From Bacillota bacterium (GTDB lineage Bacteria > Bacillota > Sulfobacillia > UBA995 > UBA9673), in NCBI GenBank assembly GCA_003599345.1, contig QZJP01000078.1, positions 1 through 56,852 on the forward strand: 56,852 nt of DNA, read 5' to 3'. Made by a program: the position numbers and the translations under genes. This document shows, one piece after another, positions 7,839 through 17,463 of the stretch (the first letter of the stretch is position 1; each line of letters starts with the position of its first letter). The notes below the pieces were generated by a model. That model was given only the letters and a program-made list of their open reading frames with translations, ran no database searches and was not told the origin of the DNA.

Positions 7839-9377
7839 ATGCCGAAGACCAGGTACGTTCTCGCCCTTGACCAGGGCACCACGAGTTCGCGAGCCATCTT
7901 GTTCGACCAGGCGGGCCGGCCCGTGTCTCAGGCCCAGAAGGAGTTCAGGCAGCTCTACCCGCGGCCCGGGTGGGTGGAACACGACCCCGACGAGATCTGG
8001 GCATCCCAGCTCTCTGTGGCGAGGTCCGCCACCAGCAAAGCGGGCATCAATCCGTCCGACATAGCCGCGATAGGCATCACCAACCAACGAGAGACGACGG
8101 TGGTCTGGGACCGGTCGACCGGGCGCCCGCTGCACAACGCGATCGTCTGGCAGTGCAGGCGCACCGCGCCGCTATGTGACCGGCTCAGAGCCAACGGTCT
8201 TTCGGAGACCATAAGGGAGAAGACGGGCCTGGTCATCGATCCCTACTTCTCAGGAACCAAGATGAACTGGCTGCTCAATAGCGTCCCGGGTCTGGCCGCG
8301 GAGGCGTCGGCCGGCCGGGCGGCCTTGGGCACCGTTGACTCCTGGCTGATTTGGAACCTGACCCGCGGCCGCGTTCACGCGACGGACTTCTCCAACGCCA
8401 GTCGGACCATGTTACTCAACCTCAAGACGCTCCGCTGGGACGAGGAGCTTCTGTCCGTGATGGAGGTACCCGCTCGAGCCCTGCCCAAGGTCTTGCCGTC
8501 CAGCGGCTTCTTCGGTGACGCGCACCCGGACTGGCTTGGGGCCTCAATACCGATCATGGGCGACGCGGGAGATCAGCAGGCCGCGCTGTTCGGGCAAGGC
8601 TGTTTCGACGCCGGTTTGGCAAAGAACACCTACGGGACGGGCTGTTTCCTCCTCATGAACACGGGAGCACAGCCCATCCCTTCCCGGCATGGGCTCCTGT
8701 CAACGGTTGCCTGGGGTCTCGAAGGCCGCGTAACCTACGCCCTCGAGGGCAGCGTTTTCGTAACGGGCGCGGCGGTCCAGTGGCTCCGCGACGGGATCGG
8801 TCTCGTTGCGACGGCGGCTGAGACCGAGGACCTGGCCGCCTCCGTTCCCGACACTGGCGGCGTCTACCTGGTGCCTGCCTTCGTCGGCCTGGGGGCGCCG
8901 TACTGGGATCCCTACGCCAGGGGCCTCGTAATCGGTGTCACGCGTGGCACCGGAAGGGCGCATCTGGTCCGAGCGACTCTGGAGGCCATCGCCTACCAGA
9001 CGCGAGACGTGATAGAGGCCATGACGGCCGATTCGGGCGTGACCCTGAAGGCCCTGAGAGTGGACGGCGGTGCCGTGGTCAACAACTTCTTGATGCAATT
9101 CCAGGCGGACATCCTCGGTGTGCCGGTCGAGCGACCCGTCGTCAACGAGACAACCGCGCTGGGAGCCGCCTACCTCGCGGGCCTCGCCTCCGGTTTCTGG
9201 CGAGACCTAGGTCAGCTGTCGGCCCTCGGAGCGCGAGAGCGGGTCTTTCCGCCCGGCATGGGTGAGGAGAAACGCGCTGGCCTCTACCGGGGTTGGTCGA
9301 GGGCGGTGGAGCGAGCCCTGAGGTGGGTCGAGACCGACGATACCGCCGGGCCCGAGGGGAGCTCGCGTCAACCTTGA
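7839..9377 (+). CDS. glpK: Glycerol kinase
   Basis: ATP-dependent phosphorylation of glycerol to sn-glycerol 3-phosphate. The 512 residues match the FGGY family length. The N-terminal phosphate-binding motif is DQGTTSSR (11-18), followed by [11 protein letters not shown], the glycerol-contact region [11 protein letters not shown], the nucleotide-binding GDAGDQQAA and the C-terminal [10 protein letters not shown] and ALGAAYLAG motifs. Start ATG 7839 lies behind CCGGAGGCG. It opens a glpK-glpA-glpB-glpC cluster, so the kinase feeds the anaerobic dehydrogenase encoded next. No HPr-type phosphorylation His could be confirmed by eye. Confidence 0.97.
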   Translation: MPKTRYVLALDQGTTSSRAILFDQAGRPVSQAQKEFRQLYPRPGWVEHDPDEIWASQLSVARSATSKAGINPSDIAAIGITNQRETTVVWDRSTGRPLHNAIVWQCRRTAPLCDRLRANGLSETIREKTGLVIDPYFSGTKMNWLLNSVPGLAAEASAGRAALGTVDSWLIWNLTRGRVHATDFSNASRTMLLNLKTLRWDEELLSVMEVPARALPKVLPSSGFFGDAHPDWLGASIPIMGDAGDQQAALFGQGCFDAGLAKNTYGTGCFLLMNTGAQPIPSRHGLLSTVAWGLEGRVTYALEGSVFVTGAAVQWLRDGIGLVATAAETEDLAASVPDTGGVYLVPAFVGLGAPYWDPYARGLVIGVTRGTGRAHLVRATLEAIAYQTRDVIEAMTADSGVTLKALRVDGGAVVNNFLMQFQADILGVPVERPVVNETTALGAAYLAGLASGFWRDLGQLSALGARERVFPPGMGEEKRAGLYRGWSRAVERALRWVETDDTAGPEGSSRQP

Positions 9378-9496
9378 CTCCCGCCCGGAGCGCGCATTCC
9401 TCCCTGACCCCACCCAGCTTGGGCGTATCGGCTCAAGGCCGGACTGGTTCTCGCGCGGGCGCCAGGAAGACGCCCCAGGCAGGCGGGGTACGCTGG

Positions 9497-11236
9497 TTGT
9501 CGCGACGCGACGTCGTCATCGACCACGCCGATGTCGTCATCATCGGCGGTGGAGCTACCGGCATCGGCCTTTTGTGGGACCTTAGCCTACGAGGGCTGGA
9601 TGTCATCCTCCTCGAGCAGGCCGGTCTCGCCGCCGGCACCAGCGGCGCATTTCACGGCCTTCTGCACAGCGGTATGCGCTACGCGGGGACTGACCGGAGA
9701 ACCGCGGCCGAATGCCTGGAGGAGAACGCGCTTCTTAAGAAGGTCGCCGGCCCGTTCGTCAAGGACACCGGAGGGGTTTTCTGCAGGCTGGACGACGACG
9801 ACCCCGGCTGGGAGAGACGCTGGCTGGATGGCTGCCGCGAGGTGGGGCTCAGGCCGAAGCCCTTCGCCCGCAACAGCCTCCTCTCGGCCGAGCCGAGCCT
9901 TTCCGCCCGTATCGTTTCGGCTTACGCCGTTCCCGATGCGGCCATCGACGGGTTCGGGCTTCTCTGGTCCCTCGTTTGGTCGTCGGCGGCCGCGGGAGCT
10001 CGTGTTTACTTCAGGGCGCGGGTGACCGGGTTCCTCACCGATGACGCGGGAGTCCGCGGGGTGACCGTCGTGGGACTGGGCGGGACCGAGGAAGAGGCCC
10101 TTCAGAGCGCGCCGGCCTTTCCCGCTGGCACCCCCGGACCCGCTCCGGAGCCTGGCGCCGCATTCGGCGAAGTGACCGCGCCGGTCGTCGTTAACGCCAC
10201 TGGACCGTGGGCCCGTGAGACAGCGGCTCTGGCGGGCTCCGCCGCGGCCTCTGCCGTGCCGGTCGAGCAGGACAAGGGAGTCATGTTGGTCTTCAACGCG
10301 AGACTCGTCTCTCGCGTCGTGAACAGGCTGAGGCCGCCGGCTGACGGCGACATCTTCGTCCCCCACGGCCCCGTTACTATTCTCGGGACATCCTCGGGAC
10401 TTGTCCGCGGTGACGAACGCCCGGCCGCGACGCCGGAGGAGGTCTGTCTTGTCTTTGAGCAAGGGCAGGCCCTCGTTCCCGGGCTCGGGCTTGCCGCCCC
10501 GCTGCGGGCCTACGCGGGAGTGCGACCCTTGCTGAGAGCCTGCGGTTCGGGAGGGGAGCCAGGGCGGCGCGGCGGGCGAGGCTTCCTGCTGGTCGACCAC
10601 GGGGAGGCCGGCGGGGCGGCCGGGCTCGTCACCGTCGCGGGGGGCAAGTTCACGACGTTCCGGGCCATGGCGCAGGCCGCCGGAGACCTGGTCTGCCGCC
10701 TCCTGGGCAAGAACGTCCCCGGGCGGACGGCCGAGGTTGGCATTCCGCGACTCCGGCGTCACCCCGCAGGCACCCGGTACGCCGGTGAACCCGCTGCCGG
10801 GGGGCGGGGGAGGACTGGGTCCGAGCGTGACTCGTCCCGAGCCCGTCCGGCTCGGCTCGACGGGGCTCTTGCCTGTGACTGCGAGCTTGTCGACCTGGCG
10901 CACGCCATGTCGCTCCTTGACGAGGGGTTGGGCCTAGCCGATCTGAGACGTCTTCTTAGGGTGGGGATGGGCGGGTGCCAGGGGGTATTCTGCAGCCCCA
11001 GGCTCGCAGGCGTCCTGTGGCAGGCCGGCTGGCCCGGCAGCAGGCAAAGACCACGCCCCGACGGCCCCGCCATACTCGCCGAGACGGCCTCGTTCGAGCA
11101 GGCCCGCATGGCAGGGATGAAGTCGACTCAGTGGGGCGCCCAGGCCCGCCTGGCGGCCCTGGCCGAAGCCTTCGACGAACTCACCCTCGGCGAGGATTCC
11201 CGGGCGGGCCCTCATGCCGGGGTGACGAAGCAATGA
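9497..11236 (+). CDS. glpA: Anaerobic glycerol-3-phosphate dehydrogenase, FAD subunit GlpA
   Basis: FAD subunit that oxidises glycerol 3-phosphate to dihydroxyacetone phosphate. It has the FAD-binding VVIIGGGATGIG, the DAO-fold HGLLHSGMRYA region and VAGGKFTTFR. The C-terminus carries a Bfd-like [2Fe-2S] domain with CDCELVD and GGCQGVFC. I chose TTG 9497 with AGGCGGGG upstream (579 residues); the open frame reaches back to 9293, but those residues are shadow over the glpK end. A Pro/Gly/Arg-rich stretch before the Bfd-like domain (about residues 420-450) is a low-complexity linker. The stop overlaps the glpB start (ATGA). Confidence 0.93.
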   Translation: MSRRDVVIDHADVVIIGGGATGIGLLWDLSLRGLDVILLEQAGLAAGTSGAFHGLLHSGMRYAGTDRRTAAECLEENALLKKVAGPFVKDTGGVFCRLDDDDPGWERRWLDGCREVGLRPKPFARNSLLSAEPSLSARIVSAYAVPDAAIDGFGLLWSLVWSSAAAGARVYFRARVTGFLTDDAGVRGVTVVGLGGTEEEALQSAPAFPAGTPGPAPEPGAAFGEVTAPVVVNATGPWARETAALAGSAAASAVPVEQDKGVMLVFNARLVSRVVNRLRPPADGDIFVPHGPVTILGTSSGLVRGDERPAATPEEVCLVFEQGQALVPGLGLAAPLRAYAGVRPLLRACGSGGEPGRRGGRGFLLVDHGEAGGAAGLVTVAGGKFTTFRAMAQAAGDLVCRLLGKNVPGRTAEVGIPRLRRHPAGTRYAGEPAAGGRGRTGSERDSSRARPARLDGALACDCELVDLAHAMSLLDEGLGLADLRRLLRVGMGGCQGVFCSPRLAGVLWQAGWPGSRQRPRPDGPAILAETASFEQARMAGMKSTQWGAQARLAALAEAFDELTLGEDSRAGPHAGVTKQ

Positions 11237-12462
11237 GTGGCGCGACAACCGAACGGAGTGCCCTCGACTACGACGTCGTCGTTGTAGGAGCCGGGCTGGC
11301 CGGCCTGGTCGCTGCCGCGAGCGCGGCCGAATCCGGCCTGAGAGTGGGAATTGTCGCCAGGTCGTCGGGCAGCCTCGGCCTCTGGTCAGGCCTGGTCTCG
11401 GGGCGAATCCCGCCAACCGAGGCCGGTGCTCGGGCGGTCCGCTTCTTCATGGGCTACAGCGCGGCAGCCGGATTACCGATGGCCGAGGTCCCAGGCACGC
11501 TGAGGCTGGTGTCAGCCACGGGGCGCCCGGTGACTTCGGCTCTTACGCCGCGGACCGCTGCGGCGGACCTCGCGCCGGGGAGCAAGGTGCTCGTCGTCGG
11601 GTTCAGCGAACTTGCCGACTACCCGGCGGCTCTCATTGCCGAGACAGCCAGCCGGCTGGCCGGGCTGGACTGCCATTATCGCTCCTTGAGCCTCGGCTCC
11701 GCGGCGGGTCGGGGTCTCGCTCCTCGCATCGCCCGCCTCTTTGACGACGAGGAGTGGTTTGACGGTTTTCTCACCTCCGCGCGCCGGTTCCTCGCAGCGG
11801 ACGCGTCGTCCGCCAGCACCGTGCTGCTCCCTCCGGTGACCGGCCTGGACCACTTCGGCAGGAATGTCGCCCGTCTGGAGGACTCGCTTGGGACCGCGGT
11901 CCGCGAACTGCCCGCGCTTCCCCCGTCCGTCCCCGGCCACCGTTTTTCGAGGCTGTGGCGCCACCGGCTGGAGAGTACCGGCCGCGTGTCCGTCCACATC
12001 GGCAGGACGGTGACAGGCTCCCGTGTCGAGAACGACCGCTGCCGGTGGGTCTCGGACGGCCTTGTGAGGTACGAGGCAACATCCTTCGTCCTGGCGACCG
12101 GAGGCGTCGCTGGTGGCGGCATAGTCGTCGGGCCGGACGCGTTTTTCGGCCTCTCCCGCAGCGTAGGGGACCACGCTGGGCTGGTCACGAAGCCCGTCGA
12201 GCCGGTCCTTGGCTTGGAGACCCGCGGTGAGGGAGCCGCCTGGCTGACCTGGGGCGTTCGAACAGACTACGACGGCCACCCTTATCGGGCCGGCGAGGGC
12301 GGGGGAGCCCGCCGGCTGGAGAACGTCTACGTCGCCGGCTGGGAAGCCGGGGTCTCGGGCGCAACCGGACCCCAGGCGGCGTCAACCCTACTCGACGCCT
12401 ACAGGGCCGGCAGCCTGGCGGCGCGGGACGCCTGCCTGGCGCGCGAGAGGTGGGAGACCTGA
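11233..12462 (+). CDS. glpB: Anaerobic glycerol-3-phosphate dehydrogenase, flavoprotein subunit GlpB
   Basis: Second flavin subunit of the GlpABC complex, thought to move electrons from GlpA to the iron-sulfur subunit. 409 residues; the FAD dinucleotide fold VVVVGAGLAGLVAA is near the N-terminus, with GLWSGLVSGR and the C-terminal ENVYVAGWEAG, typical of GlpB. ATG 11233 overlaps the glpA stop by ATGA and glpC begins two bases after its stop, so translation is coupled across the set. Confidence 0.92.
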   Translation: MSGATTERSALDYDVVVVGAGLAGLVAAASAAESGLRVGIVARSSGSLGLWSGLVSGRIPPTEAGARAVRFFMGYSAAAGLPMAEVPGTLRLVSATGRPVTSALTPRTAAADLAPGSKVLVVGFSELADYPAALIAETASRLAGLDCHYRSLSLGSAAGRGLAPRIARLFDDEEWFDGFLTSARRFLAADASSASTVLLPPVTGLDHFGRNVARLEDSLGTAVRELPALPPSVPGHRFSRLWRHRLESTGRVSVHIGRTVTGSRVENDRCRWVSDGLVRYEATSFVLATGGVAGGGIVVGPDAFFGLSRSVGDHAGLVTKPVEPVLGLETRGEGAAWLTWGVRTDYDGHPYRAGEGGGARRLENVYVAGWEAGVSGATGPQAASTLLDAYRAGSLAARDACLARERWET

Positions 12463-12463
12463 C

Positions 12464-13825
12464 GTGACCGCCGATGACCCTTGCGTCGGCTGCGCCTCAT
12501 GCGTGACCGCGTGCCCCGTCGCGGCGGCGGACGGGGGCTTCGGTGGACCGAAGGCGTTGGGCCCCGCGTTCTGCAGGGGCCTCGACGGCGGGTGGCCGGG
12601 AAACCCCGGCCTAGGTCCCGCGGAAGCGGCGGCTCTGGGCGCCGGGGCATGCATCCAGTGTCACCGGTGCGACCTCGCCTGCCCGATGGGACTCCCGGTC
12701 TCGGACTTCACACGGCGGGCCAAGGCCTTACTCCTGTCGCGCCCGGGCGCTCCCTATGCGCGCTACGTAGCGCGACTGCTCGCAGAGCAGGAAGCCCTCG
12801 GGCGGTTCATCGCGACCATGCGGCTTCCGCGCCGCCTGGCCCACCGCCTGGCTCCGGGCCTCGCGCGAGGGGCCGAGAGGCTGGGCCTCCAGGCCTTCGG
12901 CCTGAGCCCTCGCAGGTCCTTGCCATCACCGCCCGCTCGGACCTTTGAGGTCCCGTCCTCGGACGGTCTCGCGGGGTCTCGAGACAGGCCGACCGTCCTC
13001 CTCTACGCGGGATGCCACGTTCGCTTCTACGACCCGGCGGTGGGTCACGCGGCGGCCGGCGTGCTACGGGCGGCCGGTTACAGGGTCAAGGTGCCCGCGC
13101 AGGTCTGCTGCGGCTCACCCGCGCTCAGCGAAGGACGGGAGGACCTCGCGGTAGAGGCGGCACGGGCCAACCTGCGCCTTCTCGACCAGGCTGTCGCCCG
13201 CCTGAGTGAGAGCCAGGGGGTCGAACCGGCGATAGTCAGTCCCTGCCCGAGCTGCACTCTCGCGTTACGCAGGCAGTTCCCCGACCTGGTCGCCGGCCCT
13301 GCCGCAGCCCACCTCGCCTCCCTGGTCTGGGACCTCGGAGAGTTCCTGAGCGGACCGGCGCGTCCGAGGCTTGTGGAGGCCGTCCAGCGGGCTCGCGAGG
13401 TGGTGCCCCCTGACCCGCTGGGAGGCCGCGGCAAAGGCCAGGCCCGCCCCGCCTCAGGTACCGACTCGGCCTCCGGGCCTGTCCTGTGGACACACCACGC
13501 TTCCTGTCATCTCCGGGCACTGGGGTCGGGCAGGCCTCTCGCCGAGCTCCTGAAGGCCCTAGGCGTCGGCCTGCCTGTGGACGGGGGCCCCGCCGTCGAC
13601 GGATGCTGCGGGATGGGCGGGCTCGCCGGGCTGAAGGCTGCGGAGCACGACCGGTCCCTGGCTGTGGGTTCGCCGGTTCTTCGAGCCTACGAGGCCTTGG
13701 GCCAGGATGTTCTCGTCCTCAGCGAATGCCCGATGTGCCGGTGGCAGATCTCCGACGCGACCGGGCTTTGGTCCCTGCACCCCGTGGAAGTGCTCGCCGG
13801 CCTTCTTGGGGCTCCTTCCGCCTGA
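12464..13825 (+). CDS. glpC: Anaerobic glycerol-3-phosphate dehydrogenase, iron-sulfur subunit GlpC
   Basis: Membrane-associated iron-sulfur subunit that hands electrons to the quinone pool. Two [4Fe-4S] motifs lie at Cys7/10/13/17 (CVGCASCVTACP) and Cys63/66/69/73 (CIQCHRCDLACP). Two CCG domains follow, with VCCGSP and SPCPSC in the first and CCGMGG and ECPMC in the second. 453 residues. Start GTG 12464, two bases after glpB. A GC-rich linker (about residues 315-345, GGRGKGQARPASG) separates the CCG domains. A classical lipid anchor is absent. Confidence 0.94.
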   Translation: MTADDPCVGCASCVTACPVAAADGGFGGPKALGPAFCRGLDGGWPGNPGLGPAEAAALGAGACIQCHRCDLACPMGLPVSDFTRRAKALLLSRPGAPYARYVARLLAEQEALGRFIATMRLPRRLAHRLAPGLARGAERLGLQAFGLSPRRSLPSPPARTFEVPSSDGLAGSRDRPTVLLYAGCHVRFYDPAVGHAAAGVLRAAGYRVKVPAQVCCGSPALSEGREDLAVEAARANLRLLDQAVARLSESQGVEPAIVSPCPSCTLALRRQFPDLVAGPAAAHLASLVWDLGEFLSGPARPRLVEAVQRAREVVPPDPLGGRGKGQARPASGTDSASGPVLWTHHASCHLRALGSGRPLAELLKALGVGLPVDGGPAVDGCCGMGGLAGLKAAEHDRSLAVGSPVLRAYEALGQDVLVLSECPMCRWQISDATGLWSLHPVEVLAGLLGAPSA

Positions 13826-13882
13826 CTTACGCCCGACCTCCACAATTCCGGACCTTCCCGTTCCCACCGGGCAGGAGAATCC

Positions 13883-13911
13883 TTGACCAGCCCGAAGCAC
13901 CTAGCCATTAA
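13883..13911 (+). promoter_or_regulatory. Possible promoter for plsY
   Basis: TTGACC (13883-13888) and CATTAA (13906-13911) with a 17-base spacer lie in the 161-base gap between glpC and plsY. The -10 hexamer is imperfect, and the leader of about 70 bases before plsY is GC-rich. Confidence 0.45.
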
Positions 13912-13986
13912 GACCTGGCCTACATCCGGTGCACGGGCGCTCCGCCGGGGTCTCAGGGGCGGCCGGGCGCGTCTCGAGGGTAGGGG

Positions 13987-14607
13987 ATGATTGTGGCTTT
14001 CCTCGTGGCCGTCGGCGCGTACATCTTGGGCGGAATACCCATGGGCCTCATCGTGGCCCGGTCGGCCGCCGGAGTAGACATCCGCGAGCATGGGAGCGGG
14101 AACATCGGCACGACGAACGTCCTGCGAGTGATCGGGGCCCGATGGGCGGTCGTGGTCTTCATCCTGGACGCCCTGAAGGGCGTCCTGCCCGTCCTGGCCG
14201 GAGGCCACCTGGGCCTCGCGCCGCGGCAGCTGGCCTTTGCGGGCCTGCTGGCCGTGGCCGGCCACAACTGGTCACCGTTCCTGCGGTTCCGCGGCGGCAA
14301 GGGCGTGGCGACAAGCCTAGGTGTTCTTCTGGCCGTCTCGCCGCCCACGGCTGCGGCGGTGGCGGGTGCCTGGGGCCTGGCCGTCTTGGCCACGGGCTAT
14401 GCCTCTCTCGGTTCGATGGTGGGCCTGTCTTTGTCGGGACCGGCATCGGTCCTGTTCTCAGGCTCGCGCGACTACCTCTGGTTGGGTATCCTCCTGTTCG
14501 CTATGACGGTCTTCCAGCACAGAGCCAACATCGATCGCCTCATCCACGGGCGAGAACTCGCCATCCTCAGGAAGAAGCGGCCTGGGGGCCAGGACACCAC
14601 ACGGTGA
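13987..14607 (+). CDS. plsY: Acyl-phosphate:glycerol-3-phosphate acyltransferase PlsY
   Basis: Integral membrane enzyme that acylates glycerol 3-phosphate to lysophosphatidic acid, using acyl-phosphate. 206 residues with five or more hydrophobic helices and the three family motifs: EHGSGNIGTTNVLR, the GHNWSPFLRFRGGKGVA loop and the late FQHRANIDRLI. Start ATG 13987 with GTAGGGG upstream. The substrate is the product of glpK, encoded just before it. The stop overlaps the start of the next gene (GTGA). Confidence 0.95.
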   Translation: MIVAFLVAVGAYILGGIPMGLIVARSAAGVDIREHGSGNIGTTNVLRVIGARWAVVVFILDALKGVLPVLAGGHLGLAPRQLAFAGLLAVAGHNWSPFLRFRGGKGVATSLGVLLAVSPPTAAAVAGAWGLAVLATGYASLGSMVGLSLSGPASVLFSGSRDYLWLGILLFAMTVFQHRANIDRLIHGRELAILRKKRPGGQDTTR

Positions 14608-15698
14608 GCCTCGAAGCCCGCCAGTCCCCGGTCTTCTGCGTCGGAGCGGGAGCCATCGGGAGCCTAATCGGGGCCCGTTTGGCCTCCGCCGGCATCCCAG
14701 CGGTCCTCGTCGGCCGGGGCCGACACGTCGGGGCGATTCGCCGGAACGGCGTGACTGTCGACGAGTCAGCCCTGGGTCGAGGTAGGCGGGTCGTCCCCGT
14801 GCCTGCCTACGACTCACTCGCCGAGGCCTTACAGGCGGAGGGACAACCGTCGTCCGTGCTGCTCACCGTCAAGGCCTACGACGCCGAACCGGCAATCGGC
14901 GAGGTCTCCGCCCTCCTGCCCGCGCGCACCGCGCCCCATTGCCTGCTCGTATGCCTGCAGAACGGGTTGGGGGTGGAAGAAACCGCCTCCGGCCGCTTCG
15001 GCCTGTCGCGGGTCGTGGCCGGAGCCATCACCCTCAGTGTGGAACGGCCCGAGCCCGGAAGCTTGAGGCTCCTTACGGACCACGGTGGTATTGCCTTGTC
15101 CCCCTTGGCCCCTTCCGGCGGACGCCCGAGGACCGCGCTCGCGGCTCTGGCGGCGAGCCTGTCGGCGGCCGGCTTCCGAGTGCGGACGTATCCGCGGTTC
15201 GATTCGGTCAAATGGTCCAAGGTCATCCTCAACCTCTGGGCCAACGCGACGTCGGCGGTGTTCGACGTGTCCCCGGCGCGAGTCGTCGCGTCCCCGGCCC
15301 TGTTCGCAATCGACTGGAGAGCCTTCCGGGAAGCTACAAACGTGATGAGGAGGGCCCGCATTCCGCCCGTGGACTTACCCGGTTATCCCGTCAGGCTTCT
15401 GGTCCTTCTCGCCTCGGTTCTGCCCCAGGAGGCGTTCCGCAGGCTCGTCGGCCCTAAAGTGGTGGGCGGGCGGGGAGGCAAGATGCCCTCGTTCTGGCTC
15501 GACCTCGAGCGCGGGCGCAAGCGGTCGGAAGTATCGTTCCTCAACGGGGCCATCGCCAGCGCGGGTGACAGACTTGGAGTCGCGACGCCGGTGAACCGAG
15601 TTCTGACCGGGGCCCTTATGGATATCGTGTCGGGTGAAGTGCCTAGGGGTCGCTACATCCCCATGCGTGACGACCCGGACCGCCTCCTAGCCCTTTGA
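14604..15698 (+). CDS. Ketopantoate reductase family protein
   Basis: NADPH-dependent reductase of the PanE/ApbA family, which converts 2-dehydropantoate to pantoate for coenzyme A synthesis. 364 residues. An N-terminal Rossmann motif VGAGAIGSLIGARLA, the central LQNGLG, the catalytic-type VKWSKVILNLWANA (Lys and Asn) and SEVSFLNGAI near the C-terminus are seen. GTG 14604 overlaps the plsY stop, so coupled translation with plsY is likely. Several paralogous families share this fold, and the protein is longer than typical PanE (about 300), so the substrate is not certain. No other pantothenate gene is in the window. Confidence 0.78.
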   Translation: MSLEARQSPVFCVGAGAIGSLIGARLASAGIPAVLVGRGRHVGAIRRNGVTVDESALGRGRRVVPVPAYDSLAEALQAEGQPSSVLLTVKAYDAEPAIGEVSALLPARTAPHCLLVCLQNGLGVEETASGRFGLSRVVAGAITLSVERPEPGSLRLLTDHGGIALSPLAPSGGRPRTALAALAASLSAAGFRVRTYPRFDSVKWSKVILNLWANATSAVFDVSPARVVASPALFAIDWRAFREATNVMRRARIPPVDLPGYPVRLLVLLASVLPQEAFRRLVGPKVVGGRGGKMPSFWLDLERGRKRSEVSFLNGAIASAGDRLGVATPVNRVLTGALMDIVSGEVPRGRYIPMRDDPDRLLAL

Positions 15699-15728
15699 TG
15701 ACACCGTTCCGCAGATTCCGCCACGCAG

Positions 15729-15757
15729 TTGACACTGCGAACTTAACAACTTAGAAT
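15729..15757 (+). promoter_or_regulatory. Consensus sigma-A promoter of speD
   Basis: TTGACA at 15729-15734 and TAGAAT at 15752-15757 with a 17-base spacer. This AT-richer gap separates the plsY unit from speD. Transcription would start near 15764, leaving a leader of about 125 bases. Confidence 0.88.
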
Positions 15758-15828
15758 TGGCTATGTTGATTCGGCACCTGGCAAGTAAATCCTCAGGTAG
15801 ATGCAGTCACTCGGGTTCAAAGATGGGG

Positions 15829-15854
15829 TGGGACCGGCTTAACCGGTAAACCCA
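15829..15854 (+). other. Bulged hairpin in the speD leader
   Basis: TGGGACCGG (15829-15837) pairs with CCGGT (15843-15847) and CCCA (15851-15854) with an AAA bulge on the 3' side and loop CTTAA. An A-rich tail (AAATAAATA) follows just before the ribosome site AAGGGGGG at 15871-15878. The stem with an A-rich 3' flank resembles the layout of small translational riboswitches, but I match it to no described class. It may simply keep the leader open. Confidence 0.35.
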
Positions 15855-15887
15855 AAATAAATAGCGAGCCAAGGGGGGCTGGTCCTG

Positions 15888-16268
15888 GTGAACGCTCTAG
15901 GGCGCCATGTTCTGGCCGAGATGTACAGGTGTGACCCTAAGGCTCTCGACAACGTCGAGAGAGTCCGGGACATCATGGTGGACGCGGCCGTCAAGGCCGG
16001 GGCCGAAGTCAGGGAAGTCGCCTTCCACAAGTTCAGTCCACAGGGTGTCAGCGGAGTCGTTGTCATATCCGAGTCGCATCTCGCAGTCCATACTTGGCCC
16101 GAGTTCGGGTACGCGGCTGTCGACGTGTTCACCTGTGGGTCGGCGGTGAACCCGTGGGACGCGGTGAACTCGATAGCCGAAAGCTTCAGCAGCAAGCAGG
16201 TTACCGCCTCAGAGATGCGACGAGGCGTCTTCTTCGACGCGAACGGCGAGCGGGTCGCGGCCGGTTGA
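15888..16268 (+). CDS. speD: S-adenosylmethionine decarboxylase proenzyme SpeD
   Basis: Makes decarboxylated SAM, the aminopropyl donor for spermidine synthesis. A 126-residue class 1B proenzyme. Self-cleavage is expected between Glu62 and Ser63 (ISESH), with Ser63 becoming the pyruvoyl group; His68 and Cys83 in HTWPEFGYAAVDVFTCG complete the site. Start GTG 15888 behind AAGGGGGG. No spermidine synthase is nearby. The M42 peptidase gene begins 42 bases after the stop and may be on the same transcript. Confidence 0.96.
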   Translation: MNALGRHVLAEMYRCDPKALDNVERVRDIMVDAAVKAGAEVREVAFHKFSPQGVSGVVVISESHLAVHTWPEFGYAAVDVFTCGSAVNPWDAVNSIAESFSSKQVTASEMRRGVFFDANGERVAAG

Positions 16269-16310
16269 CGGCTGGACCCGCTTTCTTGATTCCAAGGGGG
16301 TATCGGTGTC

Positions 16311-17396
16311 GTGAGCTTTCCCAAGGAACGTCTTGAGCTTCTGCGCAGGCTCAGCGAGGCCCCGGGCATCTCAGGGTACGAGGATGAAGTCAGGCGGGTC
16401 GTCCGGGAGGAAGTGAAAGGGCTGGCCGAGGTGAGCACGGACAAGCTCGGCAGCCTGATATGTATGAAGAAAGGTAGCTCGGCGGAGCCCCGCATCATGC
16501 TCGCCGGTCACATGGACGAGATCGGCTTCATCGTAGTGAGTGTGACGAAGGAAGGATTCCTCAAGTTCCTTCCTATCGGCGGCTGGTGGGAACAAGTCAT
16601 GTTGGCCCAACGTGTCGTGGTCAAGACCAAGAAGGGCGACGTATACGGAGTCGTCGGATCAAAGCCGCCGCACATCCTTTCGGACGACGAGAGGAACAAG
16701 GTGGTCAAGAAGAAGGACATGTTCATCGACATCGGGGCGGCCGATGAGCGGGAAGCAACCGAGGACCTCGGCGTCACACCGGGCGACCAGATCGTTCCCG
16801 AAAGCCCGTTCCGCGTGATGGGGAGCGGCAAGCTCGTAATGGGCAAGGCCTGGGACGACCGTGTCGGGATCGCCCTCTTCATTGAAGTGATGCGCGAACT
16901 CCGGGGTACGGCTCACCCCAACACCATCTACGGCGTCGCCACCGTCCAGGAGGAGGTGGGGCTGCGAGGCGCGGAGACCAGCGTGGACCTCGTCGAGCCC
17001 CACGTGGGCTTCGCGCTGGAGGTCGACATACCCGGCGACACACCCGGAGTCAGCGAAAGCGAGGCGACGGTCAAGCTCGGGAAGGGTCCGTCCATTCTCA
17101 TCAAGGACGCCTCGATGATTCCCAACCGCAGGCTCTGTGAATTCGTGGCGCAGACGGCCAAGGAGGAGAAGCTCCCGTTCCAGTACTCCGCCATGGATCG
17201 CGGGGGAACAGATGCCGGGAGGATACACATGCACGCGGCCGGCGTCCCCAGTCTCGTCATCAGCGTCCCGACCCGGTACATTCACAGCCACACGTCAATC
17301 CTCAACCTGGAGGACTACGACAACGCCGTGAAACTGGTGACCGCTGTCGTAAAGAGGCTCGACGCCAGGACAGTAGGGTCACTCACCGATTTCTGA
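16311..17396 (+). CDS. M42-family metalloaminopeptidase (glutamyl aminopeptidase/endoglucanase M type)
   Basis: Cytosolic dinuclear-metal aminopeptidase of the TET/FrvX/YsdC group, which forms large tetrahedral particles and trims peptides. 361 residues, the usual length. Metal and catalytic residues are visible in AGHMDEIGF, KAWDDRVG, VQEEVGLRGA (catalytic Glu and ligand), EVDIPGD and the last His in YIHSHTS. Start GTG 16311, preceded by CCAAGGGGGT. Substrate preference (Glu, Leu, Lys) is not readable from the sequence. Confidence 0.9.
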   Translation: MSFPKERLELLRRLSEAPGISGYEDEVRRVVREEVKGLAEVSTDKLGSLICMKKGSSAEPRIMLAGHMDEIGFIVVSVTKEGFLKFLPIGGWWEQVMLAQRVVVKTKKGDVYGVVGSKPPHILSDDERNKVVKKKDMFIDIGAADEREATEDLGVTPGDQIVPESPFRVMGSGKLVMGKAWDDRVGIALFIEVMRELRGTAHPNTIYGVATVQEEVGLRGAETSVDLVEPHVGFALEVDIPGDTPGVSESEATVKLGKGPSILIKDASMIPNRRLCEFVAQTAKEEKLPFQYSAMDRGGTDAGRIHMHAAGVPSLVISVPTRYIHSHTSILNLEDYDNAVKLVTAVVKRLDARTVGSLTDF

Positions 17397-17463
17397 CCGG
17401 TATGCGCCCGAATAGGCAAGGCCGGTCCCAGCAAGGCCGAGACCCGACGGAGGTGACCCGAAC

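Noticed and set aside
9293-9496. 68-residue N-terminal extension of GlpA
   Set aside because: It overlaps the end of glpK, is low-complexity, and TTG 9497 has a ribosome site right before the conserved FAD fold.
9587-10903. 438-residue frame on the minus strand opposite glpA
   Set aside because: It lies wholly opposite a well-conserved gene, has no ribosome site and has a composition that follows from high-GC codon use.
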